Shown here piece by piece: positions 1 to 8,308 of a stretch of 42,175 bases of DNA. The stretch's first letter is position 1; every line of letters starts with the position of its first letter. The position numbers were made by a program, and so were the translations under genes. Source of the stretch: JAOZTV01 sp965371805. GTDB taxonomy: Bacteria > Acidobacteriota > Aminicenantia > UBA2199. The notes beneath the pieces were generated by a model that was not told the DNA's origin, did no database searches, and was given only the letters and a program-made list of their open reading frames with translations. The DNA is taken from positions 1 to 42,175 of the forward strand of contig CBDUZW010000044.1 in NCBI GenBank assembly GCA_965371805.1. Reading direction: 5' to 3'.

Positions 1-67
1 TTTAATTCATTTCTAGAAAAATGAGGTCTAAAAAAAATAGGCGGTGGATTATGGACATTTTAACAGG

Positions 68-96
68 TTGCATTTAAATGAAAATTAGCGTAAAAT
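68..96 (+). promoter_or_regulatory. nadC promoter, predicted leaderless
   Basis: A sigma70-like promoter is visible: -35 TTGCAT at 68-73, a 17-nt spacer, and -10 TAAAAT at 91-96. Only six nucleotides separate the -10 from the nadC ATG at 103, so the predicted transcription start is the A of the ATG. No Shine-Dalgarno is present. The same geometry recurs at five or six other starts in this window, which raises confidence. Confidence 0.6.
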
Positions 97-102
97 CAAA
101 TT

Positions 103-942
103 ATGGATTTTGAGGAACAGATTGAAAACAATCTAATTGAGCTTGCTTTAAAGGAAGATAAAGTAACTGAAGATATAACAACAAATTCCTTGAAAGATTT
201 TGACAATATCGTCATAGCAGAAGTAACTGCAAAAGAATCAGGCGTTATCTCCGGTATTGCAATATTTTGCAAAGTTTTAAAAAAAGTTGATTCAAGAATA
301 GAAATTGAAATTCTAAAAAATAGTGGGGATAGTGTCCTTAAAAAAGAGACGGTTCTAAAAATAAAAGGATTTGAAGGTTCTATTTTAAGAGGTGAGCGGA
401 CTGCATTAAATTTTCTGCAAAGATTAAGTGGTGTTGCTACTTTAACCAGTCTATATGTTGAAGCTTTAAGAGGAAGTACGGTTAAGTTATTAGACACAAG
501 AAAAACAACTCCGGGAATGAGATATCTGGAAAAAAAAGCTGTTTTGGATGGCGGGGGGACAAATCACAGAAAAAACCTTGAAGATATGGCAATGATAAAA
601 GATAATCATATACTAATGGCCGGGTCTATTTCAAATGCAGTAGAGAAAATCAGAGAAAATTATCCTGAAAAAAAAATTGAGGTTGAAGTAAAAAATATTG
701 AAGAATTTATGGAGGCAATTAGACTTAAAGCTGACATAATAATGGTAGATAATTTTGATCAAAAAAGTTTAATAGAAATATTGAAAATCGATAGAGGAAA
801 TATAAAAGTTGAAATATCAGGTAATGTAACTCTGGAAAATATAAGAGAAAAGGTGAAAGTTGGAGTTGATTTTATCTCCGTTGGGGCTTTAACTCATTCA
901 TATAGATCTCTTGATCTTAGTCTGAATATATGTCGTGGGTGA
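103..942 (+). CDS. nadC: Nicotinate-nucleotide pyrophosphorylase (quinolinate phosphoribosyltransferase)
   Basis: Cytosolic enzyme converting quinolinate and PRPP to nicotinate mononucleotide, CO2 and pyrophosphate in de novo NAD synthesis. The 279-residue length is normal for the family. Family motifs seen are RTALNFLQRLSGVAT near residue 93, LLDTRKTTPGMR followed by the GGGTNHR stretch and the KDNHI motif (about 126-169), the VEVEVKN and DIIMVDNF strands, and the C-terminal VEISGNV and FISVGALTHS phosphate-binding segments of the barrel. The ATG at 103 lies six nucleotides after a promoter -10, which supports it as the start even though no ribosome binding site is seen. It is followed with a small overlap or close spacing by nadB, the enzyme that starts the same pathway; nadA is not in the window and may lie elsewhere. 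Confidence 0.96.
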   Translation: MDFEEQIENNLIELALKEDKVTEDITTNSLKDFDNIVIAEVTAKESGVISGIAIFCKVLKKVDSRIEIEILKNSGDSVLKKETVLKIKGFEGSILRGERTALNFLQRLSGVATLTSLYVEALRGSTVKLLDTRKTTPGMRYLEKKAVLDGGGTNHRKNLEDMAMIKDNHILMAGSISNAVEKIRENYPEKKIEVEVKNIEEFMEAIRLKADIIMVDNFDQKSLIEILKIDRGNIKVEISGNVTLENIREKVKVGVDFISVGALTHSYRSLDLSLNICRG

Positions 943-947
943 TATTT

Positions 948-2543
948 ATGATAAATAAAGTTAATGAAAATATAGAATATCTGGAAACAGAAGTTCTTGT
1001 TATTGGTAATGGGATATCAGGTTCTATCTGTGCAATGACACTGGCAGAGCAAGGTGTAGATACAATATTAATCACAAAAGGAGAGGATTTTACAAAGAAC
1101 AATACAAATCTTGCTCAAGGTGGAATTGCAACTCTGGGAAAAGATGAAAATCCAGATGATTTTATTGATGATATTATTAAAAGTGGCGATTATCTTAGTT
1201 ATAAAGATGCGGTTGAATATCTTGTCAATAATTCAAAAGAAGCTGTTGACGAAATATTAATTAAAAAATTAAAAATTCCTTTTTCTTTAAAAGAAGGAAA
1301 ATTTGACTATGCAAAAGAGGCAGCTCACACAAACCGAAGAATATTAAATGTAAAGGATATGACAGGACGTATTATTCAAGAGCATATTGAAGATAATCTT
1401 AACAATAAAAAAAATTTGAAAGTTTTATTTTCACATACTGCAATTGATCTTCTAACTGTTCCTCACCACTCAACAAATCCATTTAGAATATATGAAGAGC
1501 CAAAAGTTATTGGCGCTTATGTTTTAGATCAGAAAATTAATAAAGTTATAAGAATCTTTGCAAAAAAAGTTGTGCTTGCAAGCGGTGGTTTAAGTTCCAT
1601 TTTTCTTCACTCAACAAATCCTGAATATACAATTGGGAATGGAATTGCTATGGCATTTCGAGCTGGAGTAAGATTTGCAAATCTTGAATATATACAATTT
1701 CATCCTACATCTTTATTTCATAAGGAAGCAGGCAGTTTCCTGATTTCTGAAGCAGTAAGAGGAGAGGGAGCAAAATTAAAAAACCTTAAAGGTGAGTTTT
1801 TTATGAAGAAATATACAGATCAGGCTGAGCTTGCTCCAAGGGATGAAGTTTCCAGGGCTATTTATGAAGAGATGATTAAAAATCATGATGATCATGTACT
1901 TTTAGATTTTGCTTCATTTACAGATATAGATATTAAAGATAGATTTCCAACAATATATAATAATTGTATGAAGTATGGAATAGATATAGAAAAACAACCA
2001 ATTCCAGTTGTTCCTGCAGCTCACTATAGTTGTGGAGGGATACTTGCTGATAAAAATGGTCGTACCAGTATGAAAAACCTTTATGCGATTGGAGAGGTTG
2101 CAAATACAGGAGTTCATGGAGCAAATAGATTAGCTTCTGTTTCTTTATTAGAAGGACTTGTATGGGGAGTGAAAAGTGCTGAAGATATTATTAGAAATAA
2201 TTCTAATAATGGAAAATGTTTAAGAGATGAAATTCCAGAATGGCAATATCCGGTAAATCAACAAAGCCTGGATCCGGCTCTTGTATGGCAGGATAGGGAA
2301 ATGATCAAGTATATAATGTGGAATTATAGTGGAATAATTAGAACTGAAAAAAAACTTGAGAGAGCTCATTCAGATCTGCTTTATTTACGACATAGGATTG
2401 TTAAATTCTATAAAGGGACAGAAATAAAGAGTTCTATCATCGATCTTAGAGACAGTGCTCAAACAGCATTACTTGTTGTTATTTCAGCATTAAGAAATAA
2501 AATATCCAAAGGCGCTCATTTTGTTGAGAAGAAACAAAACTAA
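948..2543 (+). CDS. nadB: L-aspartate oxidase
   Basis: Flavoprotein oxidising L-aspartate to iminoaspartate, the first step of de novo NAD synthesis; fumarate can serve as electron acceptor in anaerobes. The dinucleotide-binding motif VIGNGISGSICAMTLAEQG lies near the N-terminus, followed by NTNLAQGGIA, the ASGGLSSIF strand, EYIQFHPTSL, the SEAVRGEGAKL and APRDEVSRAI active-site segments and AAHYSCGGI, all hallmarks of the NadB/succinate dehydrogenase flavoprotein superfamily. The C-terminal helical domain (from about residue 430) is present. I prefer the ATG at 948, which has a weak GGGTGAT upstream; an ATG at 930 would add six residues and overlap nadC by 13 nt. The close coupling with nadC supports NadB rather than a fumarate reductase subunit. 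Confidence 0.94.
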   Translation: MINKVNENIEYLETEVLVIGNGISGSICAMTLAEQGVDTILITKGEDFTKNNTNLAQGGIATLGKDENPDDFIDDIIKSGDYLSYKDAVEYLVNNSKEAVDEILIKKLKIPFSLKEGKFDYAKEAAHTNRRILNVKDMTGRIIQEHIEDNLNNKKNLKVLFSHTAIDLLTVPHHSTNPFRIYEEPKVIGAYVLDQKINKVIRIFAKKVVLASGGLSSIFLHSTNPEYTIGNGIAMAFRAGVRFANLEYIQFHPTSLFHKEAGSFLISEAVRGEGAKLKNLKGEFFMKKYTDQAELAPRDEVSRAIYEEMIKNHDDHVLLDFASFTDIDIKDRFPTIYNNCMKYGIDIEKQPIPVVPAAHYSCGGILADKNGRTSMKNLYAIGEVANTGVHGANRLASVSLLEGLVWGVKSAEDIIRNNSNNGKCLRDEIPEWQYPVNQQSLDPALVWQDREMIKYIMWNYSGIIRTEKKLERAHSDLLYLRHRIVKFYKGTEIKSSIIDLRDSAQTALLVVISALRNKISKGAHFVEKKQN

Positions 2544-2566
2544 GTTAATTACGTATACATAATACA

Positions 2567-3265
2567 ATGAATAATTATTTAATAGAGATATCTCAGTTAT
2601 CAAAAGGTTTTACACAGCCTGATGAAACAAAATTAATGATTCTGAATAATTTGGATTTGAAAATTGAAAAAGGTACGATTACAGCTATAACAGGGGCTTC
2701 TGGTTCTGGAAAGAGCACTTTACTCCATTTAATAGGCGGATTGGATTCCCCTGATTCAGGATCAATTATCTATGATGGGAATTCGATTGGTGATTTTAGT
2801 AAGCAATTTATGTCCAAATACAGGAATAAGGAAATTGGATTTGTTTATCAATTCCATTATCTTCTGCCTGAATTAAAAATCATTGAAAATGTTGCGTTTC
2901 CATTTTTAATGTCAACTTTTAATAAAGATGAAGCATTTAAAAGGTCCAGACAACTTCTTTCATTTGTTGGGATTGAGAATAAAGCAGAAAACATGCCATT
3001 TCAACTTTCGGGGGGAGAGAGGCAAAGAGTTGCAATAGCCAGGAGTTTGGTAAATCAGCCTAAACTGTTATTGGCTGACGAACCGACAGGTAATTTAGAT
3101 TTTAAAACTGGAAAAAAAATATTTTTAATGTTTAAGGATTTAATCAAAAAAGGAAATTTAACTGCTGTTATAGTAACTCATAATGAAGAATTAGCAAAAT
3201 TAGCGGATTATATTTATCATTTAAATGAAGGGACTTTAATTCCTCTACTAAATGAAGATAAATAA
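2567..3265 (+). CDS. ABC transporter ATP-binding protein, LolD/MacB-type
   Basis: A 232-residue ABC ATPase of the LolD/MacB/FtsE group. Walker A GASGSGKST is at about 43-51, the Q-loop is VYQFHYLLPEL, the signature is LSGGERQRVAIAR, Walker B is LLLADEPTGNLD, and the switch histidine is in VTHNEE. The LLADEPTGNLD wording and the YQFHYLLPEL Q-loop closely match LolD, the ATPase that powers release of lipoproteins from the inner membrane to LolA. What is odd is that no LolC/LolE permease follows; the next genes are M16 peptidases, the second of which ends in a LolA-like domain. The permease may be encoded elsewhere. LolD is the best guess, but MacB-like export ATPases cannot be excluded. Confidence 0.82.
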   Translation: MNNYLIEISQLSKGFTQPDETKLMILNNLDLKIEKGTITAITGASGSGKSTLLHLIGGLDSPDSGSIIYDGNSIGDFSKQFMSKYRNKEIGFVYQFHYLLPELKIIENVAFPFLMSTFNKDEAFKRSRQLLSFVGIENKAENMPFQLSGGERQRVAIARSLVNQPKLLLADEPTGNLDFKTGKKIFLMFKDLIKKGNLTAVIVTHNEELAKLADYIYHLNEGTLIPLLNEDK

Positions 3266-3298
3266 ATAAACCAGTATTATCTGGTAAAGGAGAATTTA

Positions 3299-4834
3299 GT
3301 GAAAAAAGTTATTATTGTATTATTGTTATTACTATTGTCTGCTGGATTAACTTATGGTAAAGATTTTGATTTTTCCAAGATCAAGAACCGAGTAAGTGAA
3401 TTTACACTCGACAATGGTTTGAAGTTTATTTTACTTGAGGACCACTCTATTCCAATTGCAAGCTTCGTGACCTATGTAAATGTAGGTGGAGTTGACGAAA
3501 AAATTGGATATTGGGGTATTTCCCATTTTCTTGAACACATGGCGTTTAAGGGTACAACAGAGATAGGAACAAAAAACTGGCCAAAGGAAAAAAAGCTTTT
3601 TGTAAAAATGGATAGTATATTTTCTCAAATACTCAATGAAGAAGATAAAAGAAATTCAGACAAAAAAAAGATTGAAGGGTTAAAAAAAAAGCTTGATGTA
3701 TTAAAAAAAGAAGCTGCTAAATTAGTTATTCCTAATGAATTTAATACTCTTTTAAAAAAAAATGGTTGTGTTGGACTGAATGCAGGTACTGGTGCAGATA
3801 ATACTTCTTATTATTTGAGTTTACCTTCAAATAAGCTGGAACTCTGGGCTTATCTTGAATCAGCAAGGTATCTTGACCCGGCTTTTAGAGAGTTTTATAA
3901 GGAAAGGGATGTTATAACTGAAGAGAGAAGAATGAGGGTTGAAAATCAACCTATTGGAAAACTTATTGAAGAAACATTGGGACTTGCGTTTAAAGTTCAC
4001 CCATATAAAATTAATATTATTGGCCCTATGAGTAATATTAAACATTTTTCAAGAAAAAACCTTAAAGAATATTTCAAACAAAATTATACAGCTAAAAACA
4101 TGGTAATTGGTGTTACTGGTGATGTAACTCCGAAACAGTTAAAGAAACTTGCTAAAAAGTATTTCTCTAAAATAAAAGCAGGAAAAAAAAGCCCATGGCT
4201 CTATACATTTGAACCAAAACAGGCTGGTGAAAAGAGGATGACAATATATGATGATTCACAACCATTTTTATTAATGGCATACCATTGTCCCGCTGGAGAT
4301 CATCCTGATTTTACAAAATTTGGACTACTTAATTATATTTTAACTAATGGAAGAAGTTCAAGATTAAATAAAAAAATGGTTATTAAAGATAAATCCGCTC
4401 TCGCTGTTTTTTCAATGGGAGGATTTCCTGGTTCTAAGTACCCAAATTTATATATGATGATTGCTGTAGCAAATAAGGATATCAAAAGTAAGAAACTTAT
4501 TGATACTATATCTGATGAAGTTAAGGATTTAAAGAATAATCTGGTTTCAGATGAAGAACTTAAATCAGCTAAAATAAGAATGAAGTTGAATGCAGTTAGA
4601 ACACTTGGTTCAAATAGAGGGTTGTTAAATACAATGCTTTCTGCTGAGGTACTGACTGGTTCATGGGAAAATGTATTCAGTAATATTGCAGAAATTGATA
4701 AAATTACTACTGAAGATATAAAGACCTTAGCAAACAAATATTTTACTGTTAATAATAGAATTATAACGAAAATTGAAAAAAAAATAAAGAAAAAAAAAGA
4801 AGAAGTAAAAAAAACCAAAGGGGATAAGAAATGA
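3299..4834 (+). CDS. M16 family zinc metallopeptidase, catalytic subunit, secreted
   Basis: A 511-residue insulinase-family peptidase with an N-terminal signal peptide (hydrophobic stretch at residues 4-19). The zinc motif HFLEH is at 76-80 (H76, E79, H80) and the third ligand region E202-x6-E209 is present, so the active site is complete. A charged helical insertion at roughly 93-145 separates the two motifs, as in other periplasmic M16 proteins. The conserved Arg/Tyr pair of the C-terminal lobe is not recognisable here, while it is present in the next gene, so the two likely form an obligate heterodimer. The start is GTG at 3299, supported by AAAGGAG at 3286-3292. It overlaps the next gene by ATGA. 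The probable role is degradation or processing of peptides in the periplasm. Confidence 0.92.
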   Translation: MKKVIIVLLLLLLSAGLTYGKDFDFSKIKNRVSEFTLDNGLKFILLEDHSIPIASFVTYVNVGGVDEKIGYWGISHFLEHMAFKGTTEIGTKNWPKEKKLFVKMDSIFSQILNEEDKRNSDKKKIEGLKKKLDVLKKEAAKLVIPNEFNTLLKKNGCVGLNAGTGADNTSYYLSLPSNKLELWAYLESARYLDPAFREFYKERDVITEERRMRVENQPIGKLIEETLGLAFKVHPYKINIIGPMSNIKHFSRKNLKEYFKQNYTAKNMVIGVTGDVTPKQLKKLAKKYFSKIKAGKKSPWLYTFEPKQAGEKRMTIYDDSQPFLLMAYHCPAGDHPDFTKFGLLNYILTNGRSSRLNKKMVIKDKSALAVFSMGGFPGSKYPNLYMMIAVANKDIKSKKLIDTISDEVKDLKNNLVSDEELKSAKIRMKLNAVRTLGSNRGLLNTMLSAEVLTGSWENVFSNIAEIDKITTEDIKTLANKYFTVNNRIITKIEKKIKKKKEEVKKTKGDKK

Positions 4835-6942
4835 GAAAACAGATAATTTTTATATTAGCTATTCTGTTAATTTTCACTGGTCTTAACTTTTCAAAAAAGA
4901 GAAAAGTTGATCAATTGAAATTTCCAAAAATGAAGGAATTTAAAATTCCTGTAATTGAAAAAACTAAAACAAATAATGGAATAAAACTTAGAGTGATCAA
5001 AAGTGAAAAACTTCCTTTAATCAATGTTGTTGCTGTAATTAGAGGCGGAAATGTATATGATCCAGCTACAAAAATAGGACTGGCAAATATGACAGCACAG
5101 CTTTTAAGAATTGGTGGCACAACAAAAATGGATGGTGAAGCCGTTGATTCATTTCTGGATTCTAATGGCGTTACAATTAGGATCAGTTCAGATTTAGACA
5201 GTTTTACAGTATATATGTCTTGTATGGATGAAAATCTTAATGAAGCGATTGATATATTATCAAAAATGTTGAAGACTCCCGGATTTGATAAGAAAAAGCT
5301 GGAAGAAATTAAAACACAGTTTGCATCAGGTATTCAAAGAAGAAATGATAGTCCTCAACCAATTTTAACAAGAGAATTTAACAAAGTTATATATGGTGAA
5401 AACACTCCTTTTTCAGCTGTTGCAGAATATGAACATGTTGATAGTATTACTGTAAATGATATCAGAAATGAACATAAAAGATTTTTTGCACCTGAAAACA
5501 TTTTAATGGGAATTTCAGGACCGGTAAAACTTAATGAAATTAAATCACTTGTAGAAAAGTATTTTGGAGATTGGAAGAACAAGGCGCAGATCCCCCCATA
5601 TCCTTCAGTAAGAGCTCCTGAACTTAATTACAAAATTGCACTTGCAAATAAAGATAGTATGAATCAGAATTATATTTCAATTGGACATATTGGGAAGAAA
5701 AAAGAAAAGAATATGCAGGCAGTTATCAAAGTTTTTAATTCAATATTTTCTCAAGGTATGGATTCAAGACTTTTTAATAAGGTTAGAACTGATTTAGGAT
5801 TGACATATGGAATTGGTGGCGGAATCATCCAAAAGGAACAATATCCTGGAAAAACTTATTTTTCTACCTTCACAAAGGCAGAATCTACAATTCCTGTTTT
5901 AAAGGCAATTTTTGGTGAAATCGACAAAATTAAGAAAGAGAAGGTTAGTGATAAAGAACTTTATGATGCTAAAAATTATTTTCTTAATTCATATGTATTT
6001 AAATTCAGTACTCCGGAACAAATTCTTTATTCAAGATTAAATGGAGAGTTTTATGGTGAGGATGAAAAAGAGCAGGCTGAATTAGTGAAAAATATTCAGA
6101 AGGTCACTGCGGATGACATTTTTAAACTTGTTCAAACATATCTAAGTCCTGATAAAATGAAAATTGTGATTATTGGAAATGAAAAAATGATCAAAGGTAA
6201 ATTAACAGATTTTGGAACTGTTAAAAAATTGGATATTTCAATTAAACCGCCTGCAGTAAAAGAGATCATTCCAGAAGCAACTCCTGAATCATTGAAAAAA
6301 GGTGAAAAAATTATAAATAACCTGTTTAAGACAAAATACAAAGGATATAAGAAATTAAAATCCGTAAATTCCATTTTTGACATGGATATGAGTATTCAGG
6401 GAAGACAAATGACTCTTGGAATGAACTCAACATCACTTTATCCGGATAAAAGCTATACCGAAATTTCTATAATGGGAATGAAGATGAAAAGAGTTGTAAA
6501 TGGCAATAATGGCATTATGAATCAAATGGGACAAGAAAGGCCTATACCTGAAAAGCAGATTAAGGATGGTAGATTTGGTGATGAATATGATATGTGTCAT
6601 AATAGGAAAAACTATAAATTTCAATATCTGAAAGAAGTAAAAGAGAAAGGTACAATATATGATGTGATATACATTTTTAATTCTGACAAAAAATGGAAAA
6701 AACTTTACATTAATAAAAAAACCAGTTTAATTGAAATGACTGAATCAATGTCTACTCAGCCAATGATGGTTGGTTTGACCAAGACAATTAATTCTGATTT
6801 TAAAGTTATCAAAGGGATTCCTTTTGCTTTTAAATCTAAAACTATTTTAAAAGATAAGGTTGTAAGCAGCATAACTGTAAAATCTGTTAAAGTTAATATA
6901 AAGGTAGATAATAAAATTTTTATTATTAAAAAAAAGAAATAA
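4831..6942 (+). CDS. M16 family peptidase-like subunit without zinc motif, with LolA-like C-terminal domain
   Basis: A 703-residue protein with a signal peptide (about 1-20), a two-lobed M16 region to about residue 475 and a C-terminal extension (about 480-703). The HxxEH site is absent: the equivalent segment reads LANMTAQLL near 84-92. The Arg/Tyr motif of the second lobe is intact (VRTDLGLTYG, R319 and Y326). This is the pattern of the non-catalytic partner in M16B heterodimers. The extension, with repeated beta-strand segments and a final VDNKIFIIKK, resembles the LolA/LolB-like lipoprotein-localisation fold often attached to such subunits; that assignment is from pattern only. The ATG overlaps the preceding stop as ATGA, so translation is coupled with the catalytic subunit. 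A strong terminator follows. Confidence 0.85.
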   Translation: MRKQIIFILAILLIFTGLNFSKKRKVDQLKFPKMKEFKIPVIEKTKTNNGIKLRVIKSEKLPLINVVAVIRGGNVYDPATKIGLANMTAQLLRIGGTTKMDGEAVDSFLDSNGVTIRISSDLDSFTVYMSCMDENLNEAIDILSKMLKTPGFDKKKLEEIKTQFASGIQRRNDSPQPILTREFNKVIYGENTPFSAVAEYEHVDSITVNDIRNEHKRFFAPENILMGISGPVKLNEIKSLVEKYFGDWKNKAQIPPYPSVRAPELNYKIALANKDSMNQNYISIGHIGKKKEKNMQAVIKVFNSIFSQGMDSRLFNKVRTDLGLTYGIGGGIIQKEQYPGKTYFSTFTKAESTIPVLKAIFGEIDKIKKEKVSDKELYDAKNYFLNSYVFKFSTPEQILYSRLNGEFYGEDEKEQAELVKNIQKVTADDIFKLVQTYLSPDKMKIVIIGNEKMIKGKLTDFGTVKKLDISIKPPAVKEIIPEATPESLKKGEKIINNLFKTKYKGYKKLKSVNSIFDMDMSIQGRQMTLGMNSTSLYPDKSYTEISIMGMKMKRVVNGNNGIMNQMGQERPIPEKQIKDGRFGDEYDMCHNRKNYKFQYLKEVKEKGTIYDVIYIFNSDKKWKKLYINKKTSLIEMTESMSTQPMMVGLTKTINSDFKVIKGIPFAFKSKTILKDKVVSSITVKSVKVNIKVDNKIFIIKKKK

Positions 6943-6980
6943 AATTATTAAAATAAGAACCTTTAAAGATAAGTAAAAAA

Positions 6981-7007
6981 GGGCGGATTAATTGATCCGC
7001 CCTTTTT
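6981..7007. terminator. Rho-independent terminator, possibly bidirectional
   Basis: A perfect 8-bp GC-rich stem GGGCGGAT/ATCCGCCC (6981-6988 with 6995-7002) with a 6-nt loop is preceded by six A residues and followed by five T residues. It closes the M16 operon on the plus strand and would also work on the minus strand. It is by far the clearest terminator in the window. Confidence 0.92.
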
Positions 7008-7056
7008 ATAAGATAGTATAAAGAAAAATTAAGAAAGGAAATAAAAAAAAGGAAAA

Positions 7057-8292
7057 ATGGACGAACATATAGGGGAAAAAATAAACATAGCCAGGCAGCC
7101 TATTTATGATAAAAATATGGAAGTTTTTGCATATGAGCTATTATATAGACCTACTGATGAAAAGAAACAGAATAAAGCTTATAGTGAATCAGAAAAAAAA
7201 GATGATGAGTATACAAGCATAAAAGTGATTGCCAATGCCCAATTAATGGGATTATATAATATTACCGAAGGTAAGAAGGCATTTATCAATTTCGGCACAC
7301 AGCTTTTACTAAATAAAATCCCTACTTTCTTTTCTAATAAATCTATAGGGATAGAAATACTTGAAAGTGTTGTGCCTGAACCTGAACTTATAAAATCATG
7401 TATAGAGATGAAATTTAAGGGATATACAATAATACTTGATGATTTTATATATAATGAACATCTTGAAGATTTTGTAGAGATCGCAGATATTATTAAAATT
7501 GATTTTCTGGCAACTACAATAGAGCAAAGAAAACAAACAATGGAAAGTGGCAGAAAATATAGAATGAAATATCTTGCTGAAAAGATTGAAGATAAAGAAC
7601 AGTATGATTTAGCTGTAAATGAAGGATTTGATTATTTTCAAGGTTACTATTTCAATAAACCGGATATTTTATCTATTCCTGCTATTCCAGGTTATAAAAT
7701 AAACTATCTAAACATATTGAAAATAATAAATAAGCCAGTTTTAAATATTGAAGAGCTTGAGAAAATATTAAAAAGAGAGATTTCTCTAACTTATCGTTTA
7801 TTGATAATTATAAACAAATTGAGTAAAGGGCAGAAAAAAGTAAAGTCAATAAAAGATGCATTGGAAACATTTGAATGGGGAAATCTTAAAAATTGGCTCT
7901 CATTAATAGTACTTAGTTCAGTAGGGCATGATAAACCTCAAAAATTATTAAATAATACTTTAATAAGAGCGAAGTTTTTTGAACTCATTGCCATTAATAC
8001 AGGACTTAGTAAAGAAAAGGAAAACTATTTTATGATTGGTATGATATCAATGCTCGATCTGTTTTTAAAACAACCTATTGAAAAAATCCTTCATGATCTT
8101 CCATTGGAAGAAGAAGTAAAAGATGCTCTTCTTGGAAAAAAAAATAAATACTTTAATCTGATCATGTTAGTCAATAGTTATGAAAATGAAAATAACTCAA
8201 TCTCTGAACTTGCAGAAAAAATTGGGATTAGTAAGGAAAAACTATCTGAAATATATATTTCTGCAATTGAATCGGGAAATTTACATTACTAG
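7057..8292 (+). CDS. EAL-HDOD domain signalling protein (YuxH/CdgJ type), degenerate EAL
   Basis: A 411-residue cytosolic protein. The N-terminal region (about 1-200) is an EAL-like barrel opening with ARQPIYDKNMEVFAYELLYR, and the C-terminal region (about 205-395) is an HDOD helical domain. In the first domain the catalytic EAL triplet is replaced by YELLYR, and the later acidic motifs are reduced (LDDF, IKIDFL, FQGYYFNKP remain as the fold signature), so cyclic-di-GMP hydrolysis is unlikely. Family members such as V. cholerae CdgJ act on motility and signalling through protein contacts. An A/G-rich tract (GGA at 7037-7039 and 7051-7053) provides only a weak ribosome binding site. The next gene begins 16 nt after the stop, so the two may be co-transcribed, though no functional link is evident. 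Confidence 0.88.
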   Translation: MDEHIGEKINIARQPIYDKNMEVFAYELLYRPTDEKKQNKAYSESEKKDDEYTSIKVIANAQLMGLYNITEGKKAFINFGTQLLLNKIPTFFSNKSIGIEILESVVPEPELIKSCIEMKFKGYTIILDDFIYNEHLEDFVEIADIIKIDFLATTIEQRKQTMESGRKYRMKYLAEKIEDKEQYDLAVNEGFDYFQGYYFNKPDILSIPAIPGYKINYLNILKIINKPVLNIEELEKILKREISLTYRLLIIINKLSKGQKKVKSIKDALETFEWGNLKNWLSLIVLSSVGHDKPQKLLNNTLIRAKFFELIAINTGLSKEKENYFMIGMISMLDLFLKQPIEKILHDLPLEEEVKDALLGKKNKYFNLIMLVNSYENENNSISELAEKIGISKEKLSEIYISAIESGNLHY

Positions 8293-8308
8293 ATATATAG
8301 GAATTAAA

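Noticed and set aside
930..947. Alternative nadB start at 930 overlapping nadC
   Set aside because: The extra residues do not match the family, and the ATG at 948 has a better upstream sequence.
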